A stretch of DNA of 64,000 nt from Actinomucor elegans (taxonomy: Eukaryota > Mucoromycota > Mucoromycetes > Mucorales > Mucoraceae), in the NCBI GenBank assembly GCA_026027325.1, contig JAMSLZ010000016.1:496001-560000 (forward strand), read 5' to 3'. The notes under the pieces were generated by a model. It was not told the origin of the DNA. It did not search any database and saw nothing but the letters and a program-made list of their open reading frames with translations. Within the stretch, counting starts at the first letter, position 1. The number at the start of each line of letters is the position of its first letter. The translations under genes and the position numbers were made by a program. Below are positions 38,023 through 49,081 of the stretch, in pieces.

Positions 38023-38039
38023 ATGTTCGGGCCGAACAT
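38023..38039. promoter_or_regulatory. 17-bp perfect palindrome upstream of RPS14
   Basis: ATGTTCGG-G-CCGAACAT, two 8-bp arms around one central base, in the promoter region of the uS11 gene and downstream of the NDUFA4-like gene. Likely a binding site for a dimeric factor; this is inferred from position and symmetry only. Confidence 0.45.
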
Positions 38040-38204
38040 GGCCTTTGGGGATATTCGTTATTTACTTTACGGTTCATTCCAATCATATAGAGCGTATGAG
38101 AAAAAAAAACAAGTATGGACAATATAATATCATATTTTATTTATATAAAGCATTTTAAGCTTTTTCATGTATGTATGTATAAGTTTTTAGCGAGCCAAAT
38201 TGAT

Positions 38205-38615
38205 TCAATATTCAGGACGCTTCATGGTCTTGCGGCTTTCATAGAAAGCGGGAGTAGCATTAATGAGCTATGTACATCTTAGTCTACTATTGCTTCTTCC
38301 CAAACACGCTAAACACGACACTTACCTTGATATTTTGGTGCTGTTGGACACGCTGCCAAGGGTATGGGTTATTCTTTCTGTCAATTTGGATTTCAGGATG
38401 AGTTCTGAGCAGGTAGACTATATAACAAATCATTTAGAAACCACCCTATTCATTTATGGAGCATTCTTACGTGGATATCTATAAAAAAAATTAGTATATT
38501 GAGCATCTCTTATGTTGTACCCTACTTACGTTACAGCAGCGGCACAGCCAGCACCGGCAATGACAAAGAGAGGAGCCAAAGCCATGTTTGAGCGGATAAA
38601 TTGAGTGAAGGCCAT
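38205..38615 (-). CDS. NDUFA4: NDUFA4-like respiratory-chain subunit
   Basis: Four exons (38615-38530, 38478-38471, 38417-38326, 38267-38205) sum to 249 nt, 82 residues, nearly the length of human NDUFA4 (81). One N-terminal membrane helix contains APLFVIAGAGCAAAVTY. It is followed by the family pattern YLLRTHPEIQIDRKNNPYPW, comparable to the animal segment ending in DRxNNPEPW. The protein is a small inner-membrane subunit associated with cytochrome c oxidase (originally assigned to complex I). The 8-nt second exon (ATATCCAC) is required to keep frame and to give VTYPLYLLR. Splice signals on both sides are strong (GTAAGT, GTAAGA and two TATAG acceptors). Confidence 0.88.
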
Positions 38616-39025
38616 CTTAATAAAGAGAGAGTGGGGTTGATATAAGTAAAAGACTAGAGGAATATAAAGAGAGAAAAAAAAGAGGTCTTAAGAGAGCCTA
38701 ATGCTCCTTTTTTATATCTAATGGCTATGCACAAGTCATGCGGGGTCATGTTTGTTGGTTCACACACCCATTTGTTTAATGAATGAGCTAACAAACTAGG
38801 CTTCACACGATTTGGTACTTTCACCGAGTACATGTCATACTACGCGTCTTATTATGTAAATCATCGCGTACCTTGACTAGCTTAATTGACATGGAATCTT
38901 TTCTAAAATCTTTCAGAAACTGCTACTATACATGATGACTTTTATTATATATAAAACATCTTGATTAAATGATGAATATATAGTGTTTCATAGTCTATTA
39001 TACAAGCAATGATACATAGGGCGTA
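38616..39025. other. Intergenic region, 410 bp
   Basis: Promoter side of the NDUFA4-like gene and 3' flank of the small orphan gene. Nothing distinctive seen. Confidence 0.4.
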
Positions 39026-39286
39026 CTAAGGCTGTTGAACTGTGGGGTTTGCAACGTCATACGGATTTAAGGTGACACCAACAGTGTGTGGACGTGGTTT
39101 GAAGATGGTAACTGAGGCTGGGTTATTAGGCGATTCATAACTTGCACCTGCTTTTGCTGATTGAAGACTGGAAACCATTGAATCTGATATATTTGTACGC
39201 TGGTTTGGTGAAAGGTGATGTCCAAATCTGGACATGACATTATTTAGATAATGAGGCGCTCTGCTTCCTTCTGGCTGTGCTGACAT
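39026..39286 (-). CDS. Small hypothetical protein, 86 residues
   Basis: Single exon starting at ATG 39286. The composition is protein-like and non-repetitive (begins MSAQPEGSRAPHYL, ends NPYDVANPTVQQP), with no membrane segment and no signal peptide. I recognise no domain. It sits in line with other minus-strand genes and has its own AT-rich upstream region with a TATA run near 39358-39370. It is either a short conserved fungal protein or an overcall. Confidence 0.5.
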   Translation of the reverse strand: MSAQPEGSRAPHYLNNVMSRFGHHLSPNQRTNISDSMVSSLQSAKAGASYESPNNPASVTIFKPRPHTVGVTLNPYDVANPTVQQP

Positions 39287-39904
39287 GATGTTGTTATATA
39301 AAGACGTCTAGTACAAGAACAAACGCTAGAAAACAGATATCAATGTTCAAGCGGTTGTTATATATATTATAAAAGCGCGCTAAACCTTATCCCCAGATAC
39401 CTCGCTGAATCCTCCAATGGGAGAATTCTTTTTTTTTATATTTTATATTTTAATTTTTCGCTCTAATACATCCGCTCAAAAATTTTTCTAGATAAAACCT
39501 TTTTAAGCTTGACCGAGTCGTCAAAACTTATACAAAACAAAAGGGACTCGAAATTTGAATGATGTAGCACGGTATGAGCCGCAGACATATATATATATAT
39601 ATTTTTAAATACACAAATCAAGCAAGTAGAAAGAATCAAAATATCATCTTCCTGGAAAAAAACTCTATCCTGTTAATTTGATAGAAAAGCTTGATTTAGA
39701 ATAAGCAAGATAAGATCTTATCATGTCTTAGAAAGGTGCTGAATTCAATGATTATCCCACTGACTAGCTATTCGCCCAACATTTAATATTACGATGTTGA
39801 AAACTTTCTGATAAAACGAAATATAAAAAGAAAAAAACCTATGGCAAATGAAAAGGCTTTATATCAAGTGTGAACACGTCATTTAATGTAACCAAAGGGT
39901 TACA

Positions 39905-40010
39905 ATAGATTTGAGGTTTTGGTAGATGCAGCAGTTCATTCTGAATATTGAATAACAATCAAATGTGACATTAGACCGAGATCAGTTGCGATTTTGATTG
40001 AGAAAATGTG
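39905..40010 (+). repeat. Dispersed ~175-bp repeat, well preserved
   Basis: One of the closest copies to consensus: GGTAGATGCAGCAGTTCATT, CTGAATATTG, TCAAATGTGACATTAGACC and GAGATCAGTTGCGATTTTG. Confidence 0.75.
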
Positions 40011-40288
40011 CTAATTCTTATCAAAAATTTTTTGGGCCAAAATACGTTTGAAAATTGAAGTATTATTGCTTTGCGAGACAACACAGGCATATTAGCATCT
40101 CGGCCACTTAAGTAAACCTATACCAAATTCAATTCTCTTTTGAATGATATATATTACATAATTACGTCCAAAGAAAGAATGTTTGTTCAGATGGTAAAAA
40201 TGATGCATTCGTGGAATAATTTTAATATTTTGATCATGGAGGGCAATGAACACTAGTTTGTGATATGAATTATTAATCAAAGTAACCA

Positions 40289-40290
<2 letters not shown>

Positions 40291-40323
<33 letters not shown>
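40291..40323. repeat. (AT)n microsatellite
   Basis: Sixteen consecutive AT units in intergenic DNA. Confidence 0.95.
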
Positions 40324-40324
<1 letters not shown>

Positions 40325-41040
40325 CTGGAAATGATAAAGACGTTATAAAAATAGTTCTCCCAGAGAGTAAAGATGCTACGACACCATAACTTTGTAATGT
40401 ATATCTATACTTGTTTACAATAGTAAAACATAGTTGATTAGAAAGAGGCTAATTAGGTCAATATATTTTCTAAAAACCAAAGTCATATCTCGGTTTGTCG
40501 GTGGTTTGGATACATTTCCTGCTTTCTGTAGAGTGTATAGTACCATGGCCTGCTAAAAGTGCAATTCCAGTTGGCCAATGAAATCAATGTATTTGTATAT
40601 CAACTAGTAGGGGCATACTGTCGAGGCGTTGTGGGAGGCTATATAAATATTGTAACATGTAAAAGTGTATATATATTTATTTATAAATTCTTATTTAATG
40701 ATAACAGTGAGATAGGATATAGTTTTGCTAAATTCTTATCTATTTATACAAGTTTAATTTGCATTCTTTTTCAGTCAGTATCCTGCATCTTACCTTGGAA
40801 CATTTTTCAATCCTATGATTTGATATAAACTGTACGCCCTGTCGAGTCAATGATTAATATATGCATACTTGACATATAATTTTGAAATGAGCTTTTTGCT
40901 TGAAAGCGTTGGTCTAAAAGATATTGCTAACCAGGAACCAAATTATAATTTAAATTAAGGTGACTTTTTTTCAAGCTCCAAAGGGAACTCGAAGCAATTT
41001 TTTTTTTTCCTTTAAGCTAGTTCGTTGCTATAGTCCAATT

Positions 41041-44000
41041 ATGAATGATACCAGTTTGCTAGAAACCAAGTCTAGTAGTAATAACAATTCAATAAACAAC
41101 CAGCAGCCTCTACCCCATTTAAGAATCGATCGAACGGATGAAGTTCCGCTGCAAACACTGAATAAGAAACAAAGCAGCAGAAGAACCATGTCATCACCTG
41201 AATCTTCGCCGTCACCACCTAGTTCCCCGAGCACTTCTCGAGTTATGCTACCAAGACTCTACCGCATGTTGAAACTGAGTCGACTTGTTATGTTCCTGTT
41301 GATATTGTTCTCGTTAAGTTCGATATATATCATGCTGGATTCCTTTCAGCATCATCAAAGAGATGTTTCGGGATGTCAAACAAGTTATATGAGACCCGAG
41401 TATATCAAACAAACCGGTTTCGATAGTGAAATGACCAGGTTTGCTGGCAAATATGGTCTTTACCTTTACCGAGAAAAAGGTGTCGACTTTACAGACCAGG
41501 CAAGTAGTTTGTTGTATGTAAAATTATCTCGATATTAATGGTTTACCCCATAGCCGACTGGTGTACCAGTGCTATTTATACATGGACATGCTGGTAGCTA
41601 TAAGCAAGTTCGATCATTAGCTGCAGAATCCACCTTTTATTATTACCGAAACTATGCCCGGGATTCAGACAAATGGCAACACGGTGTTCGCAACCTGGAC
41701 TTTTTTACAGGTAAGGCATTTGTTTTAAAGAAACTGATGTTTTGTTACTGAACTGCAACCGATAAAACACAGTGGATTTTCACGAGGAGTTTTCAGCTTT
41801 ACATGGACAATCAATATTAGAACAAGCAGAGTATTTGAACGATGCTATAGATTATATACTTAAGCTGTATCCTCAAACCCGCAAAAGTGATACTACCAAA
41901 CTACCAGATCCAACATCAGTTATTATCATTGGCCATTCTATGGGCGGTATCGTTGCTCGTACCATGTTTACCATGAACAACTACCAACATGGCACTATCA
42001 ATACCATTATCACCATGTCTACACCACATATGCTTCCTCCTGTACCATTTGACTGGAAGATTTCGCAGCTTTATGATGATATCAATCAGTTTTGGCAAGA
42101 AGGCTTTTCTGAACTAGCAAATAAGCATCAAGTGTCTTCTTTGCGCGATATATCTATTGTTTCTATGGCAGGCGGTACTTTGGACAATACTGTTTGCAGT
42201 GATTCAACAAATATGGGGTCTATTGTACCTGCATCTCATGGATTTACCGTGTTTTCAACAGCTGTGCCGCATGTTTGGACTGGAGCCGACCATGTATCCA
42301 TTTTAACCTGTAATCAACTCGTTAAAGTCGTATCCAAGACATTAATTGACGTGGTAGATGTGCGTCGAGGCTCGCAGACAAAGCCCTTGGAAGAACGTAT
42401 GAGGATTATGCGACAGGCGTTCCTGAGTGGATTGGAAGATCGCAAAGGAGACGGCTCTGACATTGAATTGGGTAGAGTAACACAGACTTATCTGTATACC
42501 TGGATTTCTAACCTTTTATTTTACATAGGCAACCTCACGTTTTTCAACTTATTGAGCTCTTCTTTGGCTGACGCCCTCTTTTTAAAGCCTGGAGAGAAGT
42601 TTATTGTAGGCCAAGATCCTATATCCAAAATGATTCTTTTACCCACTGTAGCTAATGCAGATGCTTTTGCTGTACTGTCCGATAGCCAGTTTGGTCCAGA
42701 TAGTCGGTTTGAGTTATTACTGTGTTCCAAGGTGAATCAACAAGTACCAGATGCTACACGCGTTTCTTGTCGTACAGTGAACCCTATTGCTGTTCCTATT
42801 CCTGCTTCTACTTTGGATAACGCGTATCCATTCTCTGGAAATACGTTTTCATTTGCCAGCATCGATTTCTCTGAAATGGGTTCTTTTACTTGGTTGGCTA
42901 TCGTTGATCATGGAGGGCCAGAAGGCGAATTCTTGGTTGCAGAACCATTCAAAAAGTCTACAAACAGTCAAGTAATACGACAATCTATGCTTTGTAAGTG
43001 GTAGTATTCCTATTTTTACAAGAAGCTAACTTTTTCTCTTTAGCTATTGCTTTGGAAGGCGTCCATGTCAAAACCGGTCCTGGATTATTCACTTCTATCC
43101 GGATTCCATCTATCGAAAGCCCCATTCTGGCATACCACCTAAAGGTATCTCGACCCAATTGCCGCGCTTACAAGACTCATTTTGCACCCTTTCTGCGTCA
43201 ATCGATTTCTACCATGCATGAATCCAAATTCTATGTCAATCTGGCCAATGAAGAAGCCGAGACTGAAGTCTCTATCCATGGTCGCACTGCATTTGCTTCC
43301 ATTGTCAGTAATTCACGCAATATTGATGAAAACGGCCTTTCTTTTCAATTATGGATGGATCCTTCCTGCTCTGAACCTCTGCGCCTTGACCTTTCTATTG
43401 ATTGGTACGGAAGTGCAGGCCGTCTGGGCTTTCGCAATGGTATTATGTTGGCTACCTTTTCTTTTATCATTGTCATGCTTGTGTTTGCCGCACAAATCAA
43501 ATGCTACAATGATACTGGTATTTTTCCTCATTTTGGTCAAGGTCTATCATTTTGTATCTCAAGGTCTTTGCCGATTGTCATGTTATGCGTCGCTATGTGC
43601 AGTATTGCGCAATGTGCATCACCTTCTACCTATTATACCTTTGATGACCTTTGGTATCTGCCTTCTTCCAAGAAGATTGCATGGCAAGATATCATGACAG
43701 GTAATACAGATGCTTTCTTTTGGTGGATACCCTTGGCTGGTTTGACCTTGAGTGTAGGCATTGTTAGTTTATTATGGCTACTTGTAGAAGGCGGTATGCG
43801 AGTCTCGGCTCATGCTTCCATCTTCTTTTCAAAGCAGTATGGCCTCAGTTCATGGCCTATATCTCATCAGCATGAAACTAAACAGCAGCAGATACAACGA
43901 AGAACTATTACTACCTTGATCCTGTTCTTGTTGGTGGCTACTTTTATCCCTTATCAATTTGTCTTTGTAGTTGCTTTTCTTGTACACATCATTACTTGTG

Positions 44001-44603
44001 TTCGAGCACTAGTAAGATCGCGACTTTCGGTAAGTGTCCCTTATCATTTTTTTTTTTTTTTTTCGATGCAAGCGCTTATTCTCTTCTTTTAATAGCCCAA
44101 TAGAATGGACATTAGACGTCCAAATAGATATAATTATATGCTATCCATCTTATTGTTATTCTTTACTTTATTGCCATTTAACCTTCCCATATTACTTGTT
44201 TGGATTCGTAATATTTCCGTGCACTGGTTTGTACCTTTTTCTTCTGATCATAGTGTTCTGGCCATTGCACCATTTATGATCTATGTCGAGATCTTGACAA
44301 GTAATAGAAAGATGCTACCACGTCAAAATAGCAGGTAACTATCATTTGTCTGTTCAAAAAAAAAAAGCTAGATTAATCAACCCTATCGATAGACTTTGGT
44401 GCCTTATTACTTATTTCATCATGTACAGTATTGTCATTTATGCCTTTTTATATGGCATCAAGTATACGCACTGGCTTTACTTTTTATCCAATGACCTTGT
44501 TGTTTGGTTGTTACTATTGCACTTTCAGGACTCTCATTACGGGCGATTATCATACCGTTATTTGATAGATCACGTCAAGATTGGTAGCAAAAAACATTCA
44601 TAG
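41041..44603 (+). CDS. BST1: GPI inositol-deacylase (BST1/PGAP1)
   Basis: Six exons (41041-41499, 41554-41710, 41773-42993, 43044-44029, 44096-44334, 44372-44603) give 1097 residues, normal for the family. One N-terminal membrane anchor (about residues 78-102) is followed by the alpha/beta-hydrolase domain: LFIHGHAGSYKQVR, and the nucleophile Ser in IIGHSMGGIVAR. The C-terminal third has many membrane helices. The enzyme removes the acyl chain from inositol of GPI anchors in the ER so that GPI proteins can leave for the Golgi. The first intron starts with GC instead of GT (GCAAGT); the GT four bases downstream would break the frame. Start chosen at 41041, just before the low-complexity N-terminus. 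Confidence 0.95.
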
Positions 44604-44887
44604 AACACATATAACTAACTTACTACATTACTACTTAATATTATTACCTAATACTCTCTGATTTCCATCTTAATAGTACATATAAAGCTCCACCTTTCTT
44701 TCTACACTCTACGCGTAGGTATATCCAATAAATAACTCCGCATAGCTTAGCCAAGCCACTGAAGTGGAGTGCCTCTCATACACTTGTTCAAACAAAAGTC
44801 ATTCAATCTATCGTGTAGGATTGTGTATTTCGAGCATGATGATTTTATTTCATATGCGTACTAAGAAATAAAAAAAAAGGAGAGAAC

Positions 44888-45422
44888 TTAGTTCTTCTTT
44901 TGAGCACGGACACCCTTGGCCTCACGCTTAGCAATAACCTTCTTGGTTTGTTGAGTAGAAAGGATGGCAGAGGCACGAGCAACGGCAGCCTAATAAGGAT
45001 GATAACAACAGATGAATATCTAAAAACAAAGCATGGATATGTAAAAACTTACAGCACGGAGATCAGGTCTGTATTTGCTACGGGCAATCAAGTTAGCAAC
45101 AGACTTGGAAGTTTGACGACGGGTCTTGGCAATAACAACGGTGTTGGCAGACTTCTTGGGAGAGTTTTGCTTGTTGGCCTTGCGGGTAGTGACACGAACA
45201 CCACGAGCAGCAGGAAGGATAGCAACGGTCTAATTCATTTGTTAATTTCGAGTACAATGCTACATGAACAAGCTCATTTACCTTGTAGTTGGCAAGACCA
45301 GAGTACTTGAAAGAGTTGACGTTCTTCAAGTTGGCGGGTTCAGAAGAGAACTGAACATTTTGACGCTTAACAAGGAAAGAGTTGTTGTTCTTGATAATAG
45401 CCCAGACCAAATCGGCACTCAT
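44888..45422 (-). CDS. RPL28: 60S ribosomal protein L28 (eL28)
   Basis: Three exons (45422-45282, 45229-45053, 44989-44888) give 139 residues, matching eL28. The conserved start [20 protein letters not shown] and the segment [19 protein letters not shown] are clear. The rest is basic, as expected for an rRNA-binding protein of the large subunit. This is the animal-type L28 (eL28), not the yeast gene named RPL28 (uL15). It is convergent with BST1 (284 bp). Upstream at 45603-45608 lies GGGCCC, in about the same place as GGGCC-containing motifs of other housekeeping genes here. Confidence 0.95.
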
Positions 45423-45680
45423 TGTTCTATAATACACAAGATATCTTTTTAGGTCTCGCTGTTCATGTTGCGTGATTTCTCAAAGTTGCTGGTGTCAATG
45501 CTGTTGAATTCAATACGGGAAACTTACGATGATATTTTACGTAGAGAAACGAAAGAGGAAGAAAAAAAATTTGCTTGCTTGTTCCTCTCTGATAGTAGAA
45601 CGCTGGGCCCTCTGCAAGAAAAAAATTTAGTGAAAAACTGCGATTGATGATTGGCTGAGAAATAGTGGCTTATCCTCACA
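45423..45680. promoter_or_regulatory. Promoter region of eL28
   Basis: Noncoding sequence upstream of the eL28 start, with the core CTGGGCCCTC at about 45603. No TATA box is obvious close to the start. Assignment by position only. Confidence 0.35.
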
Positions 45681-45689
45681 CTAGGAGCT

Positions 45690-46200
45690 GCTTATACCTT
45701 GACCTTGCAATGGATTGCTGTCTTTTTGGTATATGTATACCGCAACGTACTTGGTTAATTGCATAGATTATACCGTTATATAATGTCATGAGTAGCGTTA
45801 CTGTAGCATCTATATAGAAATCATTCTTTTCAAATACTTGAAACGCCGATTCGCTTACTTCATTGGTCGGTTGAGATCCAACATTCAAATCCATCCGCAT
45901 TTTCAACTGAAGCTACTATGGGTTTCTTTATTAGGATCTGGTTATGTAGTTCTTAATGTTTACCAAAAAGCTGGTATTCGTATTACAAACAAGTTTCAAG
46001 AGACGAGCCATCAACTGAGCCTGTGCGAATAATTTGAGGAGTTCTTCCATGCTATGCCCAATTGGTGCTGTTACTATCGTAAAGGTGGACATACAAAGTT
46101 TATCTGGTTACTGTCCAAACCTCCTATTATCTGCTATGTCTGTTGACAGACATGAGCATCGTTGTTTTGAATATACGGCCATTATAATAGCTAGAATTCC
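45690..46200 (+). pseudogene. Second LINE ORF1 fragment
   Basis: In shifting frames it reads GSGYVVLNVYQ (near 45935-45965), then EEFFHAMPNWCCYYRKGGHT and IICYVC (46030-46140). This is the same order as the ORF1 relic at 13.9-14.2 kb (SSSYVVLQ..., EEFCH..., CGYCHEK..., LCYACDKYGH). It has stop codons and no ORF2 follows. A truncated, dead copy of the same kind of element. Confidence 0.65.
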
Positions 46201-46948
46201 TATAATCAGTAATAACCAAGACCCATCAAACCAATCCTGGTCGATTTCACCCAAAAAGACTCTACAATAAAGTAAAAATAGTAGAACAGAAGAACAGAAA
46301 CGAAAACAAGAAGCTCAGAATGAGAACCAAGACCAAGAACACGAAAGCAATCGTATACCAAAAGTCAGTCAACGCGTTAAGGTTACAGAAGCTCTCCGCC
46401 GCGCAAAGGATGGATTATACAAACTCCCTTTGCAGAGAAATGGTAAACCAACTTTTCGCTTTAAAAATCACCCATTTCTTTTATCTCTCATCGACCGCCC
46501 GTCATCCCCTGTGGATTGCTAGAGGCCTGTCACCTAATACGAAAGGCTTGGGCGCTGCATAATGGATAAAAAAACAATCCGTTGCTTTAGTGATCGTTTC
46601 AGAGTTGAGTCATCAATCAGAAACGGTCATTAATGGTTGATAAGGATGGTTGTTTATGATATAATCTCGATTGATGCCATATTGGGATGGTATGTACGTG
46701 TTCAGAATGAACAATCCTATCCATTAAGACGTTTATCTTATTTGTATTTCATATAGCAATGTCTAACCATTTCTAGATCTCTCGACCAATCTTGGTCAAA
46801 TATCAAATCTGATTAATAGCTCATACACATAATGAATCTACATTTATTGCGATTTTTTTTAAAGAGTAAATTTTGATAGTTGACTCTGCTTTGTTTTAAT
46901 TGCTTATTATTAAGTATAAAATATACATCTAAATATATCTAAAACCTG
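46200..46948. other. Intergenic region
   Basis: Sequence between the LINE fragment and guanine deaminase. Possible further LINE tail to about 46560, then one reverse repeat copy near 46765-46850. No gene seen. Confidence 0.4.
46765..46850 (-). repeat. Dispersed ~175-bp repeat, reverse orientation
   Basis: CTAGATCTCTCGACCAATCT, GGTCAAATATCAAATCTGAT and TCATACACATAATGAATC match the reverse consensus. Confidence 0.7.
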
Positions 46949-48412
46949 CTATTGTCTACCAGAGACACGTCTACCTTGAACATAAACATGCTTCAAGTTT
47001 TGGTTGCTACCATTGAACAAGAACTTTTCCAACTTTTGATAGGTTGTTTCACCACCCATTAAATCCACAGAACCACCTTCTAAATCAACCCAAAGTGCGT
47101 CAAAAGCCTTTCCTGTTTCAAAGCTGCCAATCTTGTCTTTTAAGCCAAGTACTTCAGCACCACCAAGTGTAGCCAAAAATAACAACTCGCTAGGTGACAA
47201 GGGTGCATAATCTTTATCCTTCAAAGGTCCATCACGGTGCATGATCTTAACCGTTTTGGAAGCAAAGAAAGAAGAACGAATGGCATCCAGAATCGAAGGG
47301 GCAAAACCACCAGCGACATCAGTACCCAGACCAACCTTGACGCCCTTGTCCAAGAAGCGTCTTACATCGCAAACACCGCTATGTAGTGAGAAATTAGAAT
47401 TAGCGCAATGAGCAACGCCAGTTTTGCGAGCAGCTAACAAATCAATTTCATCATCTGTCATATGTACACAATGTGCCATATAGGAGCGTTCGTTCAGCAA
47501 ACCGTGATCATCGTAAACAGAGGTATAGTCTTTGGAATCCTTGAATAGCGAACAAGTATATTCGATTTCATCAGGGTTTTCACAGAGATGAGTTTGAATA
47601 GGCACATCATAGGCCTTGGCCAGTTCACCAAGGCCATTCATCAATGGTGTAGAGCAAGTAATAGCGAAACGAGGCGTAACTACTGGTGTAATCAAGCTAT
47701 TGTTTTTCTTTTGCACATATTCAATGAAAGCGCGAGTATCTGCAAGACTCGTTTCAGTGGATTCTTCAATGTAAAAGTCGGGACAGTTTTGATCCATGTT
47801 CACTTTGCCAACAAAGGCACGTTGACCCAGTTGTTCAATGATATCAACAAGTTTTTGACAGGCGCCCAAGTGAATAGTAGCAAACCAACTACAGGTGGTT
47901 GTGCCGTTAGACAAGAATCGACGAATCACTTTTTGGTATGCTTCAGCAGCATGCTCCACGTTCTTGAAAGCAGCTTCACAAGGGAAGACGTTGGCATCCA
48001 ACCATTCAAGCAGTTGAAGGGTCATATTAGTTGCACAGAACACGTATTGAGGAGCATGCTATTAACAAAGTAATTCAGTATACACGTTGGACTCTTTTTT
48101 TAGGTGGTAATGTCAAAACTTACAGCGTGGGTATCTACGAAACCAGGAACGAGAAACTGTTCAGCTTCCAACTTGTGAATCTGATTTATCATAGATATTA
48201 GAGTCCTTGGTTCCAGACTTAGAGTGTGATATTACCTTGGCCTCTTTGTACGAATGATTTTGTAAAAACGCTTCGAGATCTTGGACATCTTTCTCGACAT
48301 GAACTATAATGCCTTGAGCATCTACAACTAGAGCACCTTGAGAAATGGTTTCTACCTCAGTGATAGAGACAGAGTGAATCAGAGTGCCATAATAAATTGT
48401 ATGTTCGGACAT
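46949..48412 (-). CDS. GUD1: Guanine deaminase
   Basis: Three exons (48412-48236, 48180-48124, 48058-46949) give 447 residues, usual for the enzyme. Amidohydrolase zinc ligands are visible: PGFVDTHAHAPQY (His-x-His split by intron 2), THLCENPDE, YMAHCVHM and GLGTDVAGG with the catalytic Asp. It converts guanine to xanthine and ammonia in purine salvage, in the cytosol. No transporter or other purine gene is nearby. The start at 48412 (MSEHTIYYGT) is preferred over an upstream in-frame codon. Confidence 0.95.
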
Positions 48413-48611
48413 AATAAACAAGAAGAATAAGGGGAACAGGAAAGCTCTAACGTTGAAGGCATATTTATAAGATTCCTACTGGTAATAATAGCTAGTATAC
48501 CACTGAAAGATATGCTCAGAAACACATCCTGATTGGCTGTAAAGTGATACACACTAGCAAAAATACCGAGTATATTTGATAGTAAAATGATCAATAAGGA
48601 TTTTTATTTTA

Positions 48612-49048
48612 TTATAAAGATAACAAGTCATCAAAGGCAGAAGAAGTCTTGGTTGCTGCTGGGGCTGGAGAAGGTTTAGGCGTAGAATTGTTACTTGCCC
48701 AATTATTCCAATCAGCTTGTACACTATTACTTTTTAACGCATTCATAGAAGGACCTTTGGCTGGCATGCTGTTACTTGTGTTTTTACCCAAGGAATCAAG
48801 AGATACAAAGTTGGATGCTTGGGCCCACATACCTGTAGGGGTACTGGGTGTTGAAACCTTCTTCTCTTCTTCAGCTGGTTTAGGCTGAGACTGTTGTGGT
48901 TGTGAGTGGTATCCCGAAGGAGTGATAGGTTGCTTCGTGTCAAACATATAAAGTGGTGGCTGTGTAGTATTAGCTGCAGTGCTAACAATGGGCGTGTCAT
49001 TATCCAATAAGTCAAACAAGTCCTGCTGCTGTTGAGGCTTGTTCTGCT

Positions 49049-49081
<33 letters not shown>

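Larger units (their letters stand above)
39287..41040. other. Intergenic region (1.75 kb) with repeat and microsatellite
   Basis: Divergent spacer between the small orphan gene and the GPI inositol-deacylase gene. It holds one forward repeat copy (about 39905-40010) and a TA microsatellite at 40291-40323. No gene seen. Confidence 0.5.

Noticed and set aside
47588..48073. 161-codon open frame antisense to guanine deaminase
   Set aside because: It mirrors conserved deaminase codons; no promoter or family resemblance.
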